A stretch of 64,000 nt of DNA from Taudactylus pleione (GCA_031769625.1 JAUIMM010000113.1:12186501-12250500), one strand, 5' to 3'; shown: positions 1-12,696, counted from the first letter of the stretch. A program made the numbers and translations. Notes: generated from the letters alone by a model not told the origin.

Positions 1-1494
1 TGCTCCCCTTTCATGGCAGCCAGTGGCCCAGCCGCATCAAGCACTACTGGGTTGGTTGAATACTGGACCAAGAGTGTTCAGGGTACAGCTCGAGGTGTAC
101 ATTCCACCTTCCACCCCCCATCCCTGCACAGACCACCTCTCTTCATGTGTCCCTTAATCCCACCCTGATTTGATGCTGTAATAAATTTCGCCAAAGTGAA
201 ACAATTACTAGTAACACAACTAAGACAATGGGGCTCCGTATCGCCCCCAATAATGAAGTATTCAACTAGCCGCAGGGATACTTGTCATTAAAACAATTCA
301 GCAGTGATCTGGTGCAAGAACAACTGCTTCAAATAGATTAGTAGCACCTCTACTTCAGTAGCAGCATCACTTACCTTCAATGATGCATGTGTGACCGGAG
401 GTCAGACGTGCACAAAGCCGCTGGGGAAGCAGTGAGGAGGAGATGGAGGATTCCATAGGGAGGAGTGTGGCTCTGAGGACCAGCGTCATCTGAAGATGGC
501 ATTTGTTCTCACAAGCAAACTTCAAAGACTTACAGTTTTCGGAGTTTGCTGAGTATTTGGCGATCCTATCGGACCCGTGAGGATGAATGGCCCGTTACAT
601 AATATATGCAGAAAATAGTATTTCCGTATGTGTAGCAGGCTATTTAAGTAATGATAAATAGGGCCCCATGTGTCATTATTTTATGTCATTATTTTACCAT
701 TGCTTTATAGATAAGATTCCCATAAATTATTTAAAGGAAATCTGGAACACCCACGTGATATGAAAAGGTTAATTTATTAACTGTGAAACTTATACAGGGC
801 ACAAAATGTATATTTACATAATTGGGCTTACCTTTATAGGGTTTGCAGGTTTGTAATTATGCATCTTTCCATTTATATCTGTATGTATATCAGTCCTGTC
901 AGGGACTTAACTAGACCTTGGAGGGCCCCAGAGCAAAATTTTCATGGGCCCCCTAGGTCGCCTGCCACCACCCGCCCTCCCCCCTCTGCAACTTATCTCT
1001 CCTCCATGGACGTCTTTCTCCAGCACATACTGTGCAGGACGGGCACATCTCCTCTCATGGTCAGCTATGACTGATGCTGGCAGGAGATGTGGCTATGCTG
1101 AGCCTGCTGTGACATCCCCGGATCACTGCCCTTCCTCCTCCCAGGATCAGTTGCGTAACCCGTGTGGTCAGACGCCAGGTGTGGCGGCGAGTGACGCACT
1201 GAGGATTATTCTTGAGGTCTGCCAGGACATCCATGTGTTGCTCCATGATTTGGTTCCTGCGGTTACCGCCATGGACACAGCCATGACCGTCTACATCACC
1301 TGATTATCCCTTTTCCCAATGGTAGCATTGGTTGCTGTCAGCTGACACCATCCTCCAATGGATCGCTACCTTAGAGTATTTAGCTGGGCTCCTTGCAACA
1401 GGAAGTTGCCTGAACAACTTCACTACTTCCAGTGATAACTTGCTGTCGCAGCGTTACAGGTCCCACGCTCCTTTCATCTAGTGTATTATTCCAA
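1..1494. other. Non-coding stretch with a decayed repeat end
   Basis: I see no supportable gene here. Short open frames near 859-1303 overlap in two frames and look like chance. Around 890-965 there is a segment with paired GGGCCCC-type words that resembles the ends of decayed non-autonomous DNA transposons seen again near 17.6, 31.8, 43.8 and 51.2 kb. The match is by eye only. Confidence 0.4.
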
Positions 1495-1795
1495 GTGTTA
1501 TTCAACGGTGTGTGTACTCAGTACATCATCCGAGTACTGACTCCTACTACCATTCTCCTGTACCAGTCCTGTGTCTGGATCAACAGCATGTACTTGGTAC
1601 GTCACCTGAGTACTGACTCCTAGTGCCATTCTCCTGTACCAGTCCGGTGTCTGGATCAACAGTGTGTGTACTCAGTACGTCACCCAAGTCCTGACTCCTA
1701 GTGCCATTCTCCTTAACCAGTCCTGCGTCTGAATCAACATAGTATGTATTCAGTACATTACCCAAGTATTGACTCCTAGTACCATTTTCCTGTGC
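1495..1795. repeat. Minisatellite, about four 76-78 bp units
   Basis: The block containing TACTGACTCCTA recurs at 1535, 1611, about 1689 and about 1767, giving periods of 76, 78 and 78 bp. Units share GTCTGGATCAACA, the variable GTACTCAGTAC core and CCATTCTCCTGTACC. Because 78 is a multiple of three, the minus strand reads as an open 26-residue repeat (1,580-1,858). That is a by-product of the period, with no start context or domain to support a gene. Confidence 0.85.
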
Positions 1796-4700
1796 TTTCC
1801 CTGGGTTTGTGTTCTTCCGTTTCCCTCTTGTATTGGATACCTGACCAAAGGGCTGCAACCTGCCTGCTGGGTGCAGCTTAACCCCATATCCCGATTGGAG
1901 GGGTCACTGATGAACACCTCTCAGTAGGTTCGACTCTGCGCCTTTGTTCAGATCTAGCCAACATCCAATATTCGTGAAGAAAGTCATATATCCAGGCCCC
2001 TCACTACCAGATTTTTCCCCAACCTCGCACCCCGACTTCTAAACTACCTGTGGAAAATCTTCTGAGCCTAAACTTGACAGCAATCCCTGCACCTACGATA
2101 GTTATGCCAGTGTGTCCTGCTACTTTGCAGAATACTGGAAAAAAAAGTAATAGATAAGGACAGAAACAGGTACACACATTGAGCATTTCTGTTTTTTTTT
2201 AAACTAAAATAATCCTATAGTTTAACTTTTAAAAGTAAGGCAATGTTGGACTTTCTGTATTTTCTACAGTATGTAATATGTATGTAATAGAATGCATTGG
2301 TTTGCTTGAGCATACTAGCATACTTCTTCGGACTCTGTACTATTTACTCCTACAGTACATGTGGTTTGGGACTTGTTTCCTGTTATAATTAGGATTTTCG
2401 TGACCTTATGTAGCCGATTTTCAAGTCAACTTGCAGGCCTAAAAAACCCTGTGGCATCCTGTCAATTCAGGAGAATTTAAAATACAGTATATACCATCTC
2501 CTTTTCCAGGTATTTCAAATATATTGCTCTATAAAACAAAATGTTATGTTTTCAGAGACGGGATATCTTGATGTTATAGCAACAAGGAATAGCTATCCCC
2601 CTGTCCAGGTCCGTCAATCAGAAAGTGCAGAACTTGTACATTGTGTAGGAGCTTCCATCATGGACATTTAAATCATTTAATGGGCTCTGGGTGCAAAATA
2701 AGTTCTTAGGTCCCTCATGTGACAGTGTGACATGTGACAGTGTGAGACTTACGGGGTAACATATATGACATATGGCCTCCGCTTGTCCCACATGATTCCC
2801 TAACATTCTCCAATTAATCTGTGACCCATTATCATCCCCTAATAGATTTCTATCTGATGCAGTGTTCATTGGAAGGTGACTCTGGTCACTACCCACAGCC
2901 ACATTACACTGCTATAGTACATTATATTATGAATACTACTCCCACAAATACACACATTATATTATCAGCCCCCGTACCCCTACACGTTACATTAATAACC
3001 CCCCACAAAAATTACACACAACCACACTGACTGACATGCACCATGAGCTTTTCTCATTTGAAAATATTTAGAGACATCATCCTAAGAATATTGGTGTAAT
3101 TTCCCAAATTTTCTGATTGACAATTGCATACCCTTGTTGAATTATCATGAAACAGAAATGAAAAGGTACCTTGGCCCACTATTGCATGAGGAGGCTTGGG
3201 AGAATAACCTCTATCTCAACTAAGTTTAAAGAAACTTCATACAAAGTGTAATATTGAGGGTACTGTATAATACTAATGTGTGCTGCTCAACAAAATTTAT
3301 TCTTTGTACTCATTGGATTGCTGGAGAAACTGTGGCCACAGGTACCATGGTTCATATCTTGTTGCTCTGCATTAACTTCCTTTTGTAATAAAATACACAG
3401 TCTTCTGTACAGCATTATTGAAGCCCAGGTAGCACAGGAACCCTGGGTCTATTTATTATGCTGTCTCCCAAGACCTCATTAAATTATCTGAGATTTGGTA
3501 CTGTAGCATGCATTCTAGCAGCAACTCAGTGCCTATTGTGTTAGCAAAAATAATTCTAAGAACCTACAGTACGCCGTCCAATTCTATTCATGTTCAAAAA
3601 CATATTTGGGCCCTAGAGGAAATAACCTATTTCTGCCAAGACAGAGGCCACAAGTTCATTCAAGTATGGGTGCCATGGCAGTGCTTGAAAATTAGGTCTC
3701 CATCCTCCTCGTCTTTGGCTCCTTGATTCTCCTTCTTTCCCCATGCCTGATGGAAAGGTCCCCAACACAAATATAGCCGTTGGGTTCTTCAAAGCTACCA
3801 TTCCCATTTATTCTTCAAGTTGTGATACCCCCTAAAGGAGTCCTGTACTGCACAGTTTTTTTTAGCCAACTTATCCCTGATACACTTTTGCCTTAAACTC
3901 ACTTATATCTTAAAAATGTGATCATATGTATTACATTAGATCTTTATTAAAGCTCTTGTTATACAATTTTTTGTATCTTCACATGTTATACTTTACCTTG
4001 CATGTTGTATTTCCTTTTTGTTGTTCAATTGTGCTGATACATATTATTGTCTCTTCTTAATCAACTGAAATAAAAAAATGCTTACATTCACAGTTTCATC
4101 AGAAAGACAAGGCTCACCACCATATACCCAGCAAGCCGAGGAAGATGATGTTGATGTACTATAGCAATTGAGAAAACAAAATACCCTCAATAATGTTTCT
4201 ATACAGTAGCAAGGCAACTAATCGCACTAAAGGAGGATCTTGCTAAGATTCCTCCTTTTTATTAAATATATGTTTAATGTCTGTCCAACCTAATTTTAAG
4301 AATTTTAAGAATAATAGGAATAAATGTTTTATTATCATTCAGAATACACAACAAGCAGTGCCACCAAGCAAGAGTCTTCTTTTTTTTCCTTTTTTTCTAT
4401 TTGGTGCATACTTTTCTGAGTCTGAGGATCAGCATCAACAGATATCAGTTATCATTTGTGATTAAAATTTAATTCTTCTAAGTTGCTTTCATATGTACAA
4501 CTGTTTATAAGTTAAATCCTGTGTGGCTCTCACCCCTCTCTTTGTCTACAGACATTTTAACAATGCAGGGGACAAAGAATGCAGGTGCACACTCTGAGTA
4601 CTAAGAACAATGATAGTCAAAATAATCCTGATAAACTCTACAATTAAAATGGAGTACAAGTGAGGTTCTTAGTGCAAGTTTGGCCAAAAATGTTTGCCTA

Positions 4701-4953
4701 TCCACAACGTCATGGTAAACCCCAGAAGATGGGACCCTAACATCCCTAATACATTTCTTAAGGACTTACCTATAATGTAACAATGTCTAAATCATAACTG
4801 CATTGTGGTGTCGACCTAATGACTACATCCCCCCACATATACCAATATTAGGGGTTTAGTCCACATTAGAGTTAGAGGGTTGAAACAATATTACCATATT
4901 AAATCTAAATTATGCATAAATACATGTAAGAATGTGTCAATGAGCTTGTCTGT
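1796..4953. other. Anonymous non-coding DNA
   Basis: AT-rich sequence with many short ORFs in all frames, none with a recognisable domain. No tandem array or clear inverted terminal repeat was found by eye. It ends at the target site of the provirus. Confidence 0.5.
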
Positions 4954-4957
4954 GATG
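4954..4957. repeat. Provirus target-site duplication, left copy (GATG)
   Basis: GATG lies directly before the 5' LTR and again directly after the 3' LTR at 15,843-15,846. Four-base duplications are usual for gamma-type retroviral integrases. Confidence 0.7.
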
Positions 4958-6089
4958 TGTCGAAGCTGGATAATTGGCTGAGACAAGATCAGTTTAAAAT
5001 TGGATCGCAGCGACGCCATCTTGCGACTGGCAGCAAGACGCCATCTTGGAAATGAGATCGCAAGACGCAATTTTGTGAATGGCAGCCCAAGCGCCATTTT
5101 AGATAAACTCACACTTTAGTACATGTGGCGATATTACTATTAGCATCATGCGATTGTATCTTACACCGTTTCTCATACACACAATAATATGCAAAATTGC
5201 CCTGTTAACTAGTCGCATATTAGCGAATGCATAAGATCCTATATGAAAATACAGAATATTAGCTTCATGCACACACATCTGCCCCAAGTTAACTAGCGTC
5301 TTTACATCAAACCCCACATACTCACACATTGCATATTCACATACAAGGTTCCATAAGCTTTAAGGTATAAGATTCAAGTATGCACATTTACTATAATTGC
5401 TATGAAATAAAGATTATTTTGTAACTAAGGTTTTATACGTGATAAATAAGCCATGTTTGGTATTGTACTGATGCGTACTCTCTCAACAGTATTCCGGTAA
5501 CATCGATGTAGAGATCGCAACATGCATTCTCAACTTATGGACCGCAGAGACTTCAAGCAACAAAATGTGCATTATATGACCAACTGTTAGGATTTGCATG
5601 AGGCGGGAAACCAGAGACCACCAGTTGTTAGAGGCTGGACTGTGTCTATTTGAACCAACCTGTTAGATGCCTTGTAACATATGCCCTCTCCTTTAGGACC
5701 AATGGTATTAGCAACAAACTTCTCTATTGTGTTGTCTATTTCTGGGGGGTATAAATATGTGTGCTCTGACCCTGGGTGTCGAGTCTTCATGCTGAATGAT
5801 GAGGGGTTTCTTGCTGATGCCTACATCTGGTCCAGAGCGCTGCGTATGTATAACTGTACTTGGGTCTGTATAATTCCTTTGCGCTATAAATTGTACTTAT
5901 AACTAGTGTGTAACTGACTGTACTCTTACTTGAATAATACTTTGTGCTTTGGAACCACAGGTTCTAGGTCTGGAGTCCTTATTTACTGTATAACCGCGTA
6001 AGCAAAATAGCGTCATCCTTAGAGGTTTATAGGCAGGATATCAGAAGGTATAGGCAGGGTTGTATAGAGGTTCAAGGGAAGTATCGTTA
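4958..6089 (+). repeat. 5' LTR of the provirus (1,132 bp)
   Basis: It starts TGTCGAAGCTGG and ends ATCGTTA, so the ends are TG...TA rather than the usual TG...CA. It aligns along its whole length with 14,743-15,842. Three indels explain the length difference exactly: 37 bp present only here, 7 bp present only in the 3' LTR and 2 bp present only here. An AATAAA occurs at 5,406, but upstream of the TATA box. No canonical AATAAA lies between TATA and the LTR end. Confidence 0.93.
5750..5757 (+). promoter_or_regulatory. LTR TATA box (TATAAATA)
   Basis: TATAAATA follows a G run and is conserved in the 3' LTR at 15,498. It is the best promoter candidate, placing the U3/R border about 25-30 bp downstream. 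Confidence 0.65.
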
Positions 6090-6091
6090 GT

Positions 6092-6109
6092 TGGGGGCTC
6101 GTAGTGAAG
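6092..6109 (+). other. Primer-binding site, tRNA-Pro-like but diverged
   Basis: Two bases (GT) separate it from the LTR end, as expected because integrase removes two bases. The first 11 bases, TGGGGGCTCGT, match the start of the classical tRNA-Pro primer-binding site. The last seven do not. The two bases before the 3' LTR are AC, complementary to this GT, which fits linear viral DNA ends of AC...GT. Confidence 0.7.
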
Positions 6110-7088
6110 TCACTTACCCACTCACACGGCACATACGGTTATCGATATCTCACCAAACGGTGAAGTGGCCACATGCAGGGTTTACCTGCAACCGCTCGGT
6201 GCTGAGAGATCGCTACCCATTTTCATGTGAGCCAGGGATGCTGACTAGAATCCACGGACAAGAGAGGAAAAAGTTTGTTTTCCTTTGTTGATAGAACCTA
6301 ACATTTAAAGGGGTGCCGCAGTATTGAACACGTGGCTGAGTCGCAGTTTTGCGCACAGTAAAGACGCACTTTTGTATATGCAGCTAAAGGTTGTCATACG
6401 GTTGTGTGGTAGTCGCATTATTATGTATGCTACTGGTCCCACAATAGCGTATACGTACTTCCGGTTGTGCTGCCACATGTTTAAACAAAGTCATTGAGTT
6501 TACATTATCAATTGTTGCCAAACATCTGGGTTAACATGTATTTTTCTGCGCAGGAAAAAGGTGTGTAACTGTGAGTGTTTGTTTAGGGTGTAACACAGGA
6601 CATAAATGTTAAGGGTATCGTAGGACCCTTAAGTGCTAGGTGCAGGAGTTGGCCTAGTGACTCGGTAGCAGCTTACCGTTTACTTTACACAAAGCAGGTG
6701 TATGGTTTGTTATTTTTGTTAGGGTTTGGCCCCCAGCGTGATTATAGCATTCAGTAATCAATGTGTGTGATCTGTTAGGCTTATTTGAACACTGTAATTG
6801 AACCACATAATCTTGGCTAGATTGTGATTGTGAGCTGGTGGGAAAGTGGACGAAATCAACTGGAACACAAAGGGTACTTTGCTTCCCCCTAGCAGTTGAG
6901 AAGTAGTCAAAAAGGGATTGCTGAACGGAAGCGGCCTTTACTTCCGTAGGTGAGTGGAAGCGTCTAGAGGTCCTCCATAAGGTTTGCGAATACGCCTTTT
7001 TTCCAAGACATTCACAGCTAAGTGAAAGTATCTTGACTGTCTTTCACCAGTTTAAATCTTTATTGAAAAATGTAGGAGTTGTGTCAGA
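6110..7088 (+). other. Retroviral leader with candidate splice donor at 6,949/6,950
   Basis: About 1 kb of non-coding leader lies between the primer site and the gag start. At 6,948-6,955 the sequence AG|GTGAGT is a near-perfect splice-donor consensus and is a good candidate donor for a spliced env message. Packaging signals cannot be identified by eye. Confidence 0.55.
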
Positions 7089-9008
7089 ATGGGAGCCACG
7101 CAAACAATAGAGATGTTAGACAATGATGTGCTGCTAATGGAAGCGCCGCTTGGATCGGCCCATCATATTATGCATACTAAGTACGGTACTTATGCAATAA
7201 GGTATTGTGATGTATGGTTTAAAATGATGATGAAGAGTGTTAGACCATTTCCCAGAATTGGTAGTTTTGGTAAAGATGTATTAGATAATGTCCTGGATCA
7301 CATCAGTCTGATGCACTCCCGAGAGAAAAAGGTCAAATATTATGAATGTTTAAAGTTGTGGCAGCATGAAGGGGATGCGTGGCTTACAAATGCGCAAGCG
7401 ACGCAAACTAGCGTTGCAAGCGCATTGCCAGAGAATACATCCGCGACGCTGAATTGCAATGCAGGCGAGCCGCAAAATGGCATGCACATGCAGCAAGGTA
7501 GCATTGCGGAAGGTATTGCCAGCAGTTCACACGCACCACCCCCACCTTATGTAGATGGAGGTGCAAGTACAGTTATCAAAAATAACCATAAAATGTAACA
7601 AGCAATTTGTACCCTCTCTTAAGCAACTATAAAATGTTCATGATGTGGATGATGAGCCTATTGTAATGTCTGCCATTTCCCATGCAGTACAAATGATAGA
7701 TGCTACACAACGACAATCACGAGTGCCGCCATCTCCATCGGTAACAGCAAGGGAAGTGCTAACACCCTCTGCACCCATAGAGGAAGTTGTTAATACCATA
7801 CTTAGCAGCAACAGATTAAGCCCCCAGCAAGGTAATAAGGTCAAAGGTAGCAGCGTTACCGGTCTGCATCCCATTCGGACAATAGCTGTTCCGAATGGAA
7901 ATGCAGATGCGAACGATGTAGTGCCCACTAGGGAAGTGGTAATGTATTGTCTTTGGACAAGAGCAGAACTAAATTCCATCATAAATGATTTCCCCGATCC
8001 CAAAAAGGAACTAGCCAAATGTCAAAGATTTTTGAGGAATTTGGGTAGTTCTCATGAGCCAGCTAATAAAGATTGGTGGGTGGTGTTAGGGGACTGTCTA
8101 CCACGCAATACCAATGTGACAAAATTTATCACGTATTGTGTATTGGATGGTGACGTTCCCTTAACAGACCAAGTAAACCAAGGTAACATTTCCCGCATTG
8201 TAACTCAATTGGGTATATATTTTTCAGTAGTAGTTAACTGGAACAAAATTTTCACCATAAAGCAAAAGGAGAGTGAATCTGCAGAAGAGTATTGCGACCG
8301 AGCTCTGCAGGCTATCACCCAGTACACTGGGATAGAAGATATTAAAGATAGCACTTACCACAGGGGAATGATAGTCACGGTACTCATGGACGGTTTAAGG
8401 AAAACTTAAAGACTCGGGTTCAGACCTCACAACCTGGCTGGAGGGGAGTCACAATAGATACACTCATAGTATCTGCAATAGAACATGACAAGAACATCTC
8501 AAAGAAGAGAGAGACCCAGAGCGATAAACTAATGGCTGTCAGTATTCAAGCTCTGGAAGGAATGACGGTAACATCACAGCCAACAGACACACTTGTATCT
8601 ACACACACACCTACACCAGAACAGTTATATGCCCTCACTAATCCCATGCAACAGCAAACACAGCTCTATTCTACTAATCCTACACAACCACAGGTCCCAC
8701 ACTACTCACAAACTTCATATCCCCCACAATACCCTTATCCTCCATATCCCTACCCATATCCACCACCTTTTCCCCCTGCTCAAACCTCACAACAACCCAT
8801 GTCTTCATCCGACCCATGAATATGTTTTAATTGTAACCAGCCAGGACATTTAATTAAAAACTGCAGAGTAAAAAGGGTTGGACCCCCAAACCAGAGAGTA
8901 CCTGGATATCCACATAAGGGATGTGCACAGAGAACAGCAAATGTCCAGCAGGCACCAGCTCCAATTGTGGTCGTTAATGCTTTATTGGAGAATGGTAGCC
9001 AATGCTAG
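7089..9008 (+). pseudogene. gag: gag (matrix, capsid, nucleocapsid), broken
   Basis: Gag forms the virion core. Segment 7,089-7,598 starts Met-Gly, as for a myristoylated matrix, and carries a PPPY late-domain motif at 7,539-7,550 (budding via NEDD4-type ligases). Segment 7,645-8,409 is capsid-like, with a major-homology-region pattern (Q-x3-ES-x3-Y-x2-R) near 8,265-8,310. Segment 8,532-8,819 is Pro/Tyr-rich. A CX2CX4HX4C zinc knuckle follows at 8,823-8,864. Breaks: the matrix frame stops at 7,596 and capsid continues in another frame, a frameshift lies near 8,405, and a TGA at 8,817 sits just before the knuckle. The TAG at 9,006 is the likely genuine gag end. The start was chosen for the Met-Gly and the leader upstream. 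Confidence 0.85.
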
Positions 9009-9626
9009 GGGTGAGGTCATGCCTGTAGTCTACAGATAGCCAGGTTAACAGGAAGTACTAAGGAAGAACCAGTCATGATGGTTGATGTAGCTGGTACTGA
9101 ATATCCTTTTCTTGTAGACACAGGGGCGACCAGGTCAGTGATAAAATCTTCTGTTAATTTACAAGTGACCAATGAGACAGTACCAACAATGAGTGTAACA
9201 GGTAAAGTGGAACATTATCCTTTAACAAAGTCCACAGAGGTTACTATTGGGCCGTTGCATACCAGGCATTCTTTTCTTTTGGCTGCTGTGGCTCCTACTA
9301 ACCTGCTTGGCAGAGACTTGTTATGTAAGATGGGATGTGTTATATATTGCACCCCTGATGGTGTATTTTTAGATATCCCTGAGAGAGTTGCGCACGAGGT
9401 GCGGGATATGTTGGACACTCCCCAAAGGATAATGTATCACTCTACCAGTTTAAATGAAAATCCATCCCAGGTAGATCAAATGTTGTCCCAAATTCCAGAT
9501 TCCCTTTGGACTAAGGGTGGACAGGACACTGGATTAATGGCAAATGTAAGCCCCGTAATGGTAAATTTAAAAAGCGGTAGGCAAGCTCCAAAAATTCCCC
9601 AGTACCCACTAAAACAGGAGGTATAA
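9009..9626 (+). pseudogene. pro: Retroviral aspartic protease (pro), first part of pol
   Basis: The protease cleaves Gag and Gag-Pol. The active site LVDTGAT lies near 9,115-9,135, with the partner motif LLGRDLL near 9,300-9,325. It is in the same frame as the nucleocapsid knuckle, so pro would be reached by reading through the TAG at 9,006. A second in-frame TGA at 9,012 would block this in the present copy. The longest Met-started frame begins at 9,075, but as part of a polyprotein it need not start at Met. It ends at an in-frame TAA (9,624-9,626), after which RT continues in the same frame, so that stop is a mutation. Confidence 0.85.
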
Positions 9627-11480
9627 TTAGGGGTTTTTCCAATATTTGAGCGACTATTGCAACAGGGAATTTTAGTCTGTACAGCTAGTGTAGCCAACAG
9701 TCCCATCTTTCCGGTGAAAAAGAGTGGTGGGAGGGGTTATAGGCTGGTACAAGACCTTAGAGGTGTTAACAAGGTCGTAGAGAGCCAATTCCCCATAGTG
9801 CCAAATCCAGCTGTCATCCTGATGCAGATCCCACCAAATGCAACCCATTTCACTGTCATTGACCTCTGTTCTGCTTTCTTCTCTGTGCCTCTCCACCCTG
9901 ACTGTCAGTATCTATTCACATTTACATTCAGTGGTGTGCAATATACATGGACACGGTTGCCCCAAGGTTTCATAGACAGCCCCAGTATCTTTTCCCAGGC
10001 ATTGCACGACTGTTTACAATCTTTTCAACCTGCCAATGGATCTGTTCTAATTCAATATGTGGACAATTTATTGCTGTGTTCTGATTCATTTATGTCATGT
10101 TTGAATGATACTAAACTTTTGTTGCTTCATCTCTTGCATACAGGACACAAGGTGGCTAAGGACAAACTACAGCTGTGCTAATCCAGAGTAAAATATTTGG
10201 GACACTGCCTAACCCAGAGGTTAAGACATCTCACAAATGATAGAATCCAGGCCATACAGAACATGACACTGCCGCAGAATCAACAGCAAATTCGTACCTT
10301 CTTGGGAATGTGTGGATACTGTAGAATGTGGATCCCAGGTTTTTCTATTTTGGCCTTGCCTTTACAGGACTTAATCTCTTCCTCAAAGCCCGATCGTGTC
10401 ATACACACAGAGGAATCAGAGCAGGCTTTCCTTAATCTTAAGGATAGTCTGACAAAAGCACCTGCATTGGGAATACCTGATTATGAAAAACCTTTTGATT
10501 TGTATTGTATGGAAGCCGATGGTTGTGTTGCAGGTGTCCTTACACAAAAACATGGTGATGTCAGTAGGCCCGTAGCATACTACAGTGCCCAATTGGACAC
10601 TGTGGCGAGATCACTCCCCACCTGTTTGAGAAGTGTAGCAGCTACCACTCTATTGGTGAGTAAACGTGAGGACATAGTATTGGGTCATGATATGATTGTA
10701 TACACTCCCCACGCTGTATCTGCTCTGCTGAATTCTGCTCAAACCAGACACGTCTCTTCGGCTAGGTTTACCAAATGGGAACTAGCTCTAATTGCACCTG
10801 CAAACATCACTGTTAAATGTTGCAGCACGCTGACTCCAACAACATATTTACCATATGTAAAACATGATGTACAAAGGGTGGAAGGAGATGAGTTGCTGGC
10901 GGGGGGTGAGTTCAGCGGACATAATGATACACACGATTGCATGGAATATCTGAATCAGACCTTTATTGCTAGACCTGACATACACTATGTAGATGTGACT
11001 TTTTACACGGATGGGAGTTGTCATAGACAAACAGACACCGGTGAATTATGTACAGGTTATGCTGTTGTAAATGACACAGACATCATAGAAGCTAAACCTC
11101 TTGGTCCTCCTCACTCAGCCCAGGTGGCAGAGTTAGTAGCACTAACTAGTGCATGTGAACTGGCAGCACGCAAATCTGCTAACATTTACACTGACTCGAG
11201 GTACGCGTTCGGGGTGGTGTACGATTTCGGGGCTCTATGGCATCTGAGAAATTTTATGACAGCAGCAGACACACCAGTTGCACATTCCCAACACATAAAA
11301 CACCTTTTAGAAGCAATCCAACTGCCCAAAGTGGTGGCAGTTATCAAGTGTAAAGCCCATACATGTGAGGATGATCCAGTGTCATTGGGCAACAACAGAG
11401 CTGATGAAGGTGCAAAATGGGCAGCAGGATTAAAAATGTTTTCTCCCACTGAAAAAATTATGTCTTTCCAAACAATTGAT
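9627..11480 (+). pseudogene. pol: Reverse transcriptase and RNase H region of pol
   Basis: RT copies viral RNA into DNA and RNase H removes the RNA strand. RT motifs in order: FPVKK, YRLVQDLR, FTVIDL (catalytic Asp), LPQGF near 9,960 and YVDN at 10,056-10,067 where YVDD is expected, so one catalytic Asp is lost. RNase H follows at about 11,000-11,430 with FYTDGS, an AELVAL helix carrying the Glu, TDSRYA and a final Asp in NNRADEGA. An in-frame TAA at 10,179 interrupts the RT thumb with no frameshift, and the frame then runs open from 10,182 to 12,377. Gamma-type order is supported by direct fusion of RNase H to integrase. Confidence 0.9.
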
Positions 11481-12668
11481 ATGCTGAAATTAATTGAGAT
11501 GCAAAATTTGTGTTCAATTCAGGAAAAGTCCATTTGGAAGTCCAAGGGATGTGGGCAAGAGTCCTCTGGGCTCTGGAGGGATGGACAAGGTAAGCCAGTA
11601 GCCCCCAAGGCATATTACCCCAGCCTGGCTGAGGCAGCACACGGTCTGACTCATCTGGGAAAGCAAGGTATGTGCAAGTTGGAGAGAGCATACTGGTGCG
11701 CAACAGGTTTTTCTTCACAAGCAGAAAAGATAGCAATGTCCTGTCTGACCTGCTTGAGGAAGAACATAGGGAAAGCGATCCCTACCGAACCGTCCCACAT
11801 TCCAACGACTGATGGACCTTTCCAGGTGATACAAATTGATTTCATCCAATTACCACCCTGCAGGAATCTTAAGTATGTATTAGTGTGCACTGATGTATTT
11901 TCTAATTGGGTTGAGGCCTACCCAGCGGCCACTAATACTGCTGCGTTTACTGCCAAGAAAATAGTTCAGGAATTTGTATGCAGATACGGTATCACTAAAA
12001 TCATTGAGAGTGACAGGGGTACTCATTTCACAGGTGATGTTTTCCAAAATATGTGTAAGCTGATGGGTATTAATAGCCGACTTCACACCCCCTACCGACC
12101 GCAAGCCAGTGCCAAGGTAGAGAGGATGAACGGGACTATTAAAAATAAGTTGAGTAAAATCATGGCAGAGACTGGACTAGGATGGCCAGAAGCGTTATCT
12201 TTGGTCCTACATAGTATAAGAACCACTCCTAGACCCCCTCTAAATATGTCCCCATTTGAAATACTGTTCGGTAGACAACCTCATTTGATTATAAGTCCAC
12301 AGGAAGACTTGAAGGGTAACAACGAGGTAACTGTAAAGTATCTTATATCAATGAGTAAGCAGTTAAAGCAACAGCAGTAGAAATGGAAATTGTTGTCCAA
12401 TGATATGCCTGAAACTAACTGTCATGATGTTGAACCAGGAGAATATGTTATGATCAGAAATTTCTTGCATTCAGGTTGTTTGACTGATCAGTGGGAAGGT
12501 CCGTACTAGGTGCTGCTGACAAGTACTACATCTTTGGACGTGGCTGAGAGAGATACCTGGGTCCATTCCACTCACTGCAAAAAGGTCAACCAACCGGTGG
12601 AGAAACGAGTTGGAGACAAGGCTGATAGCGTGGACCTGTCGCTCGTGAGCTTGTTCCGGGAGGATTGA
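11481..12668 (+). pseudogene. pol: Retroviral integrase (C-terminal part of pol)
   Basis: Integrase inserts viral DNA. The zinc-binding HHCC domain is visible at about 11,640-11,760 (H-x3-H near the start, C-x2-C at CLTC). The DDE core follows: Asp in QIDF near 11,836, Asp in ESDRGTHF near 12,005 and Glu in VERMN near 12,120, all present. The frame meets an in-frame TAG at 12,378 and another at 12,507, yet conserved sequence continues in the same frame to a TGA at 12,666. This tail has GEYVMIR and WEGPY, matching the SH3-like C-terminal domain of gammaretroviral integrases. The true end is therefore about 12,668. Confidence 0.88.
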
Positions 12669-12696
12669 AAAGGTCGTAGTGAGATACCTGAACTAA

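Noticed and set aside
5587..5790. 67-residue minus-strand ORF identical in both LTRs (also 15,335-15,538)
   Set aside because: It is identical because the LTRs are copies of each other. It has no domain and runs antisense to the LTR TATA box.
7638..8018. Minus-strand 126-residue ORF over gag
   Set aside because: It is the shadow of the capsid-coding frame on the other strand.
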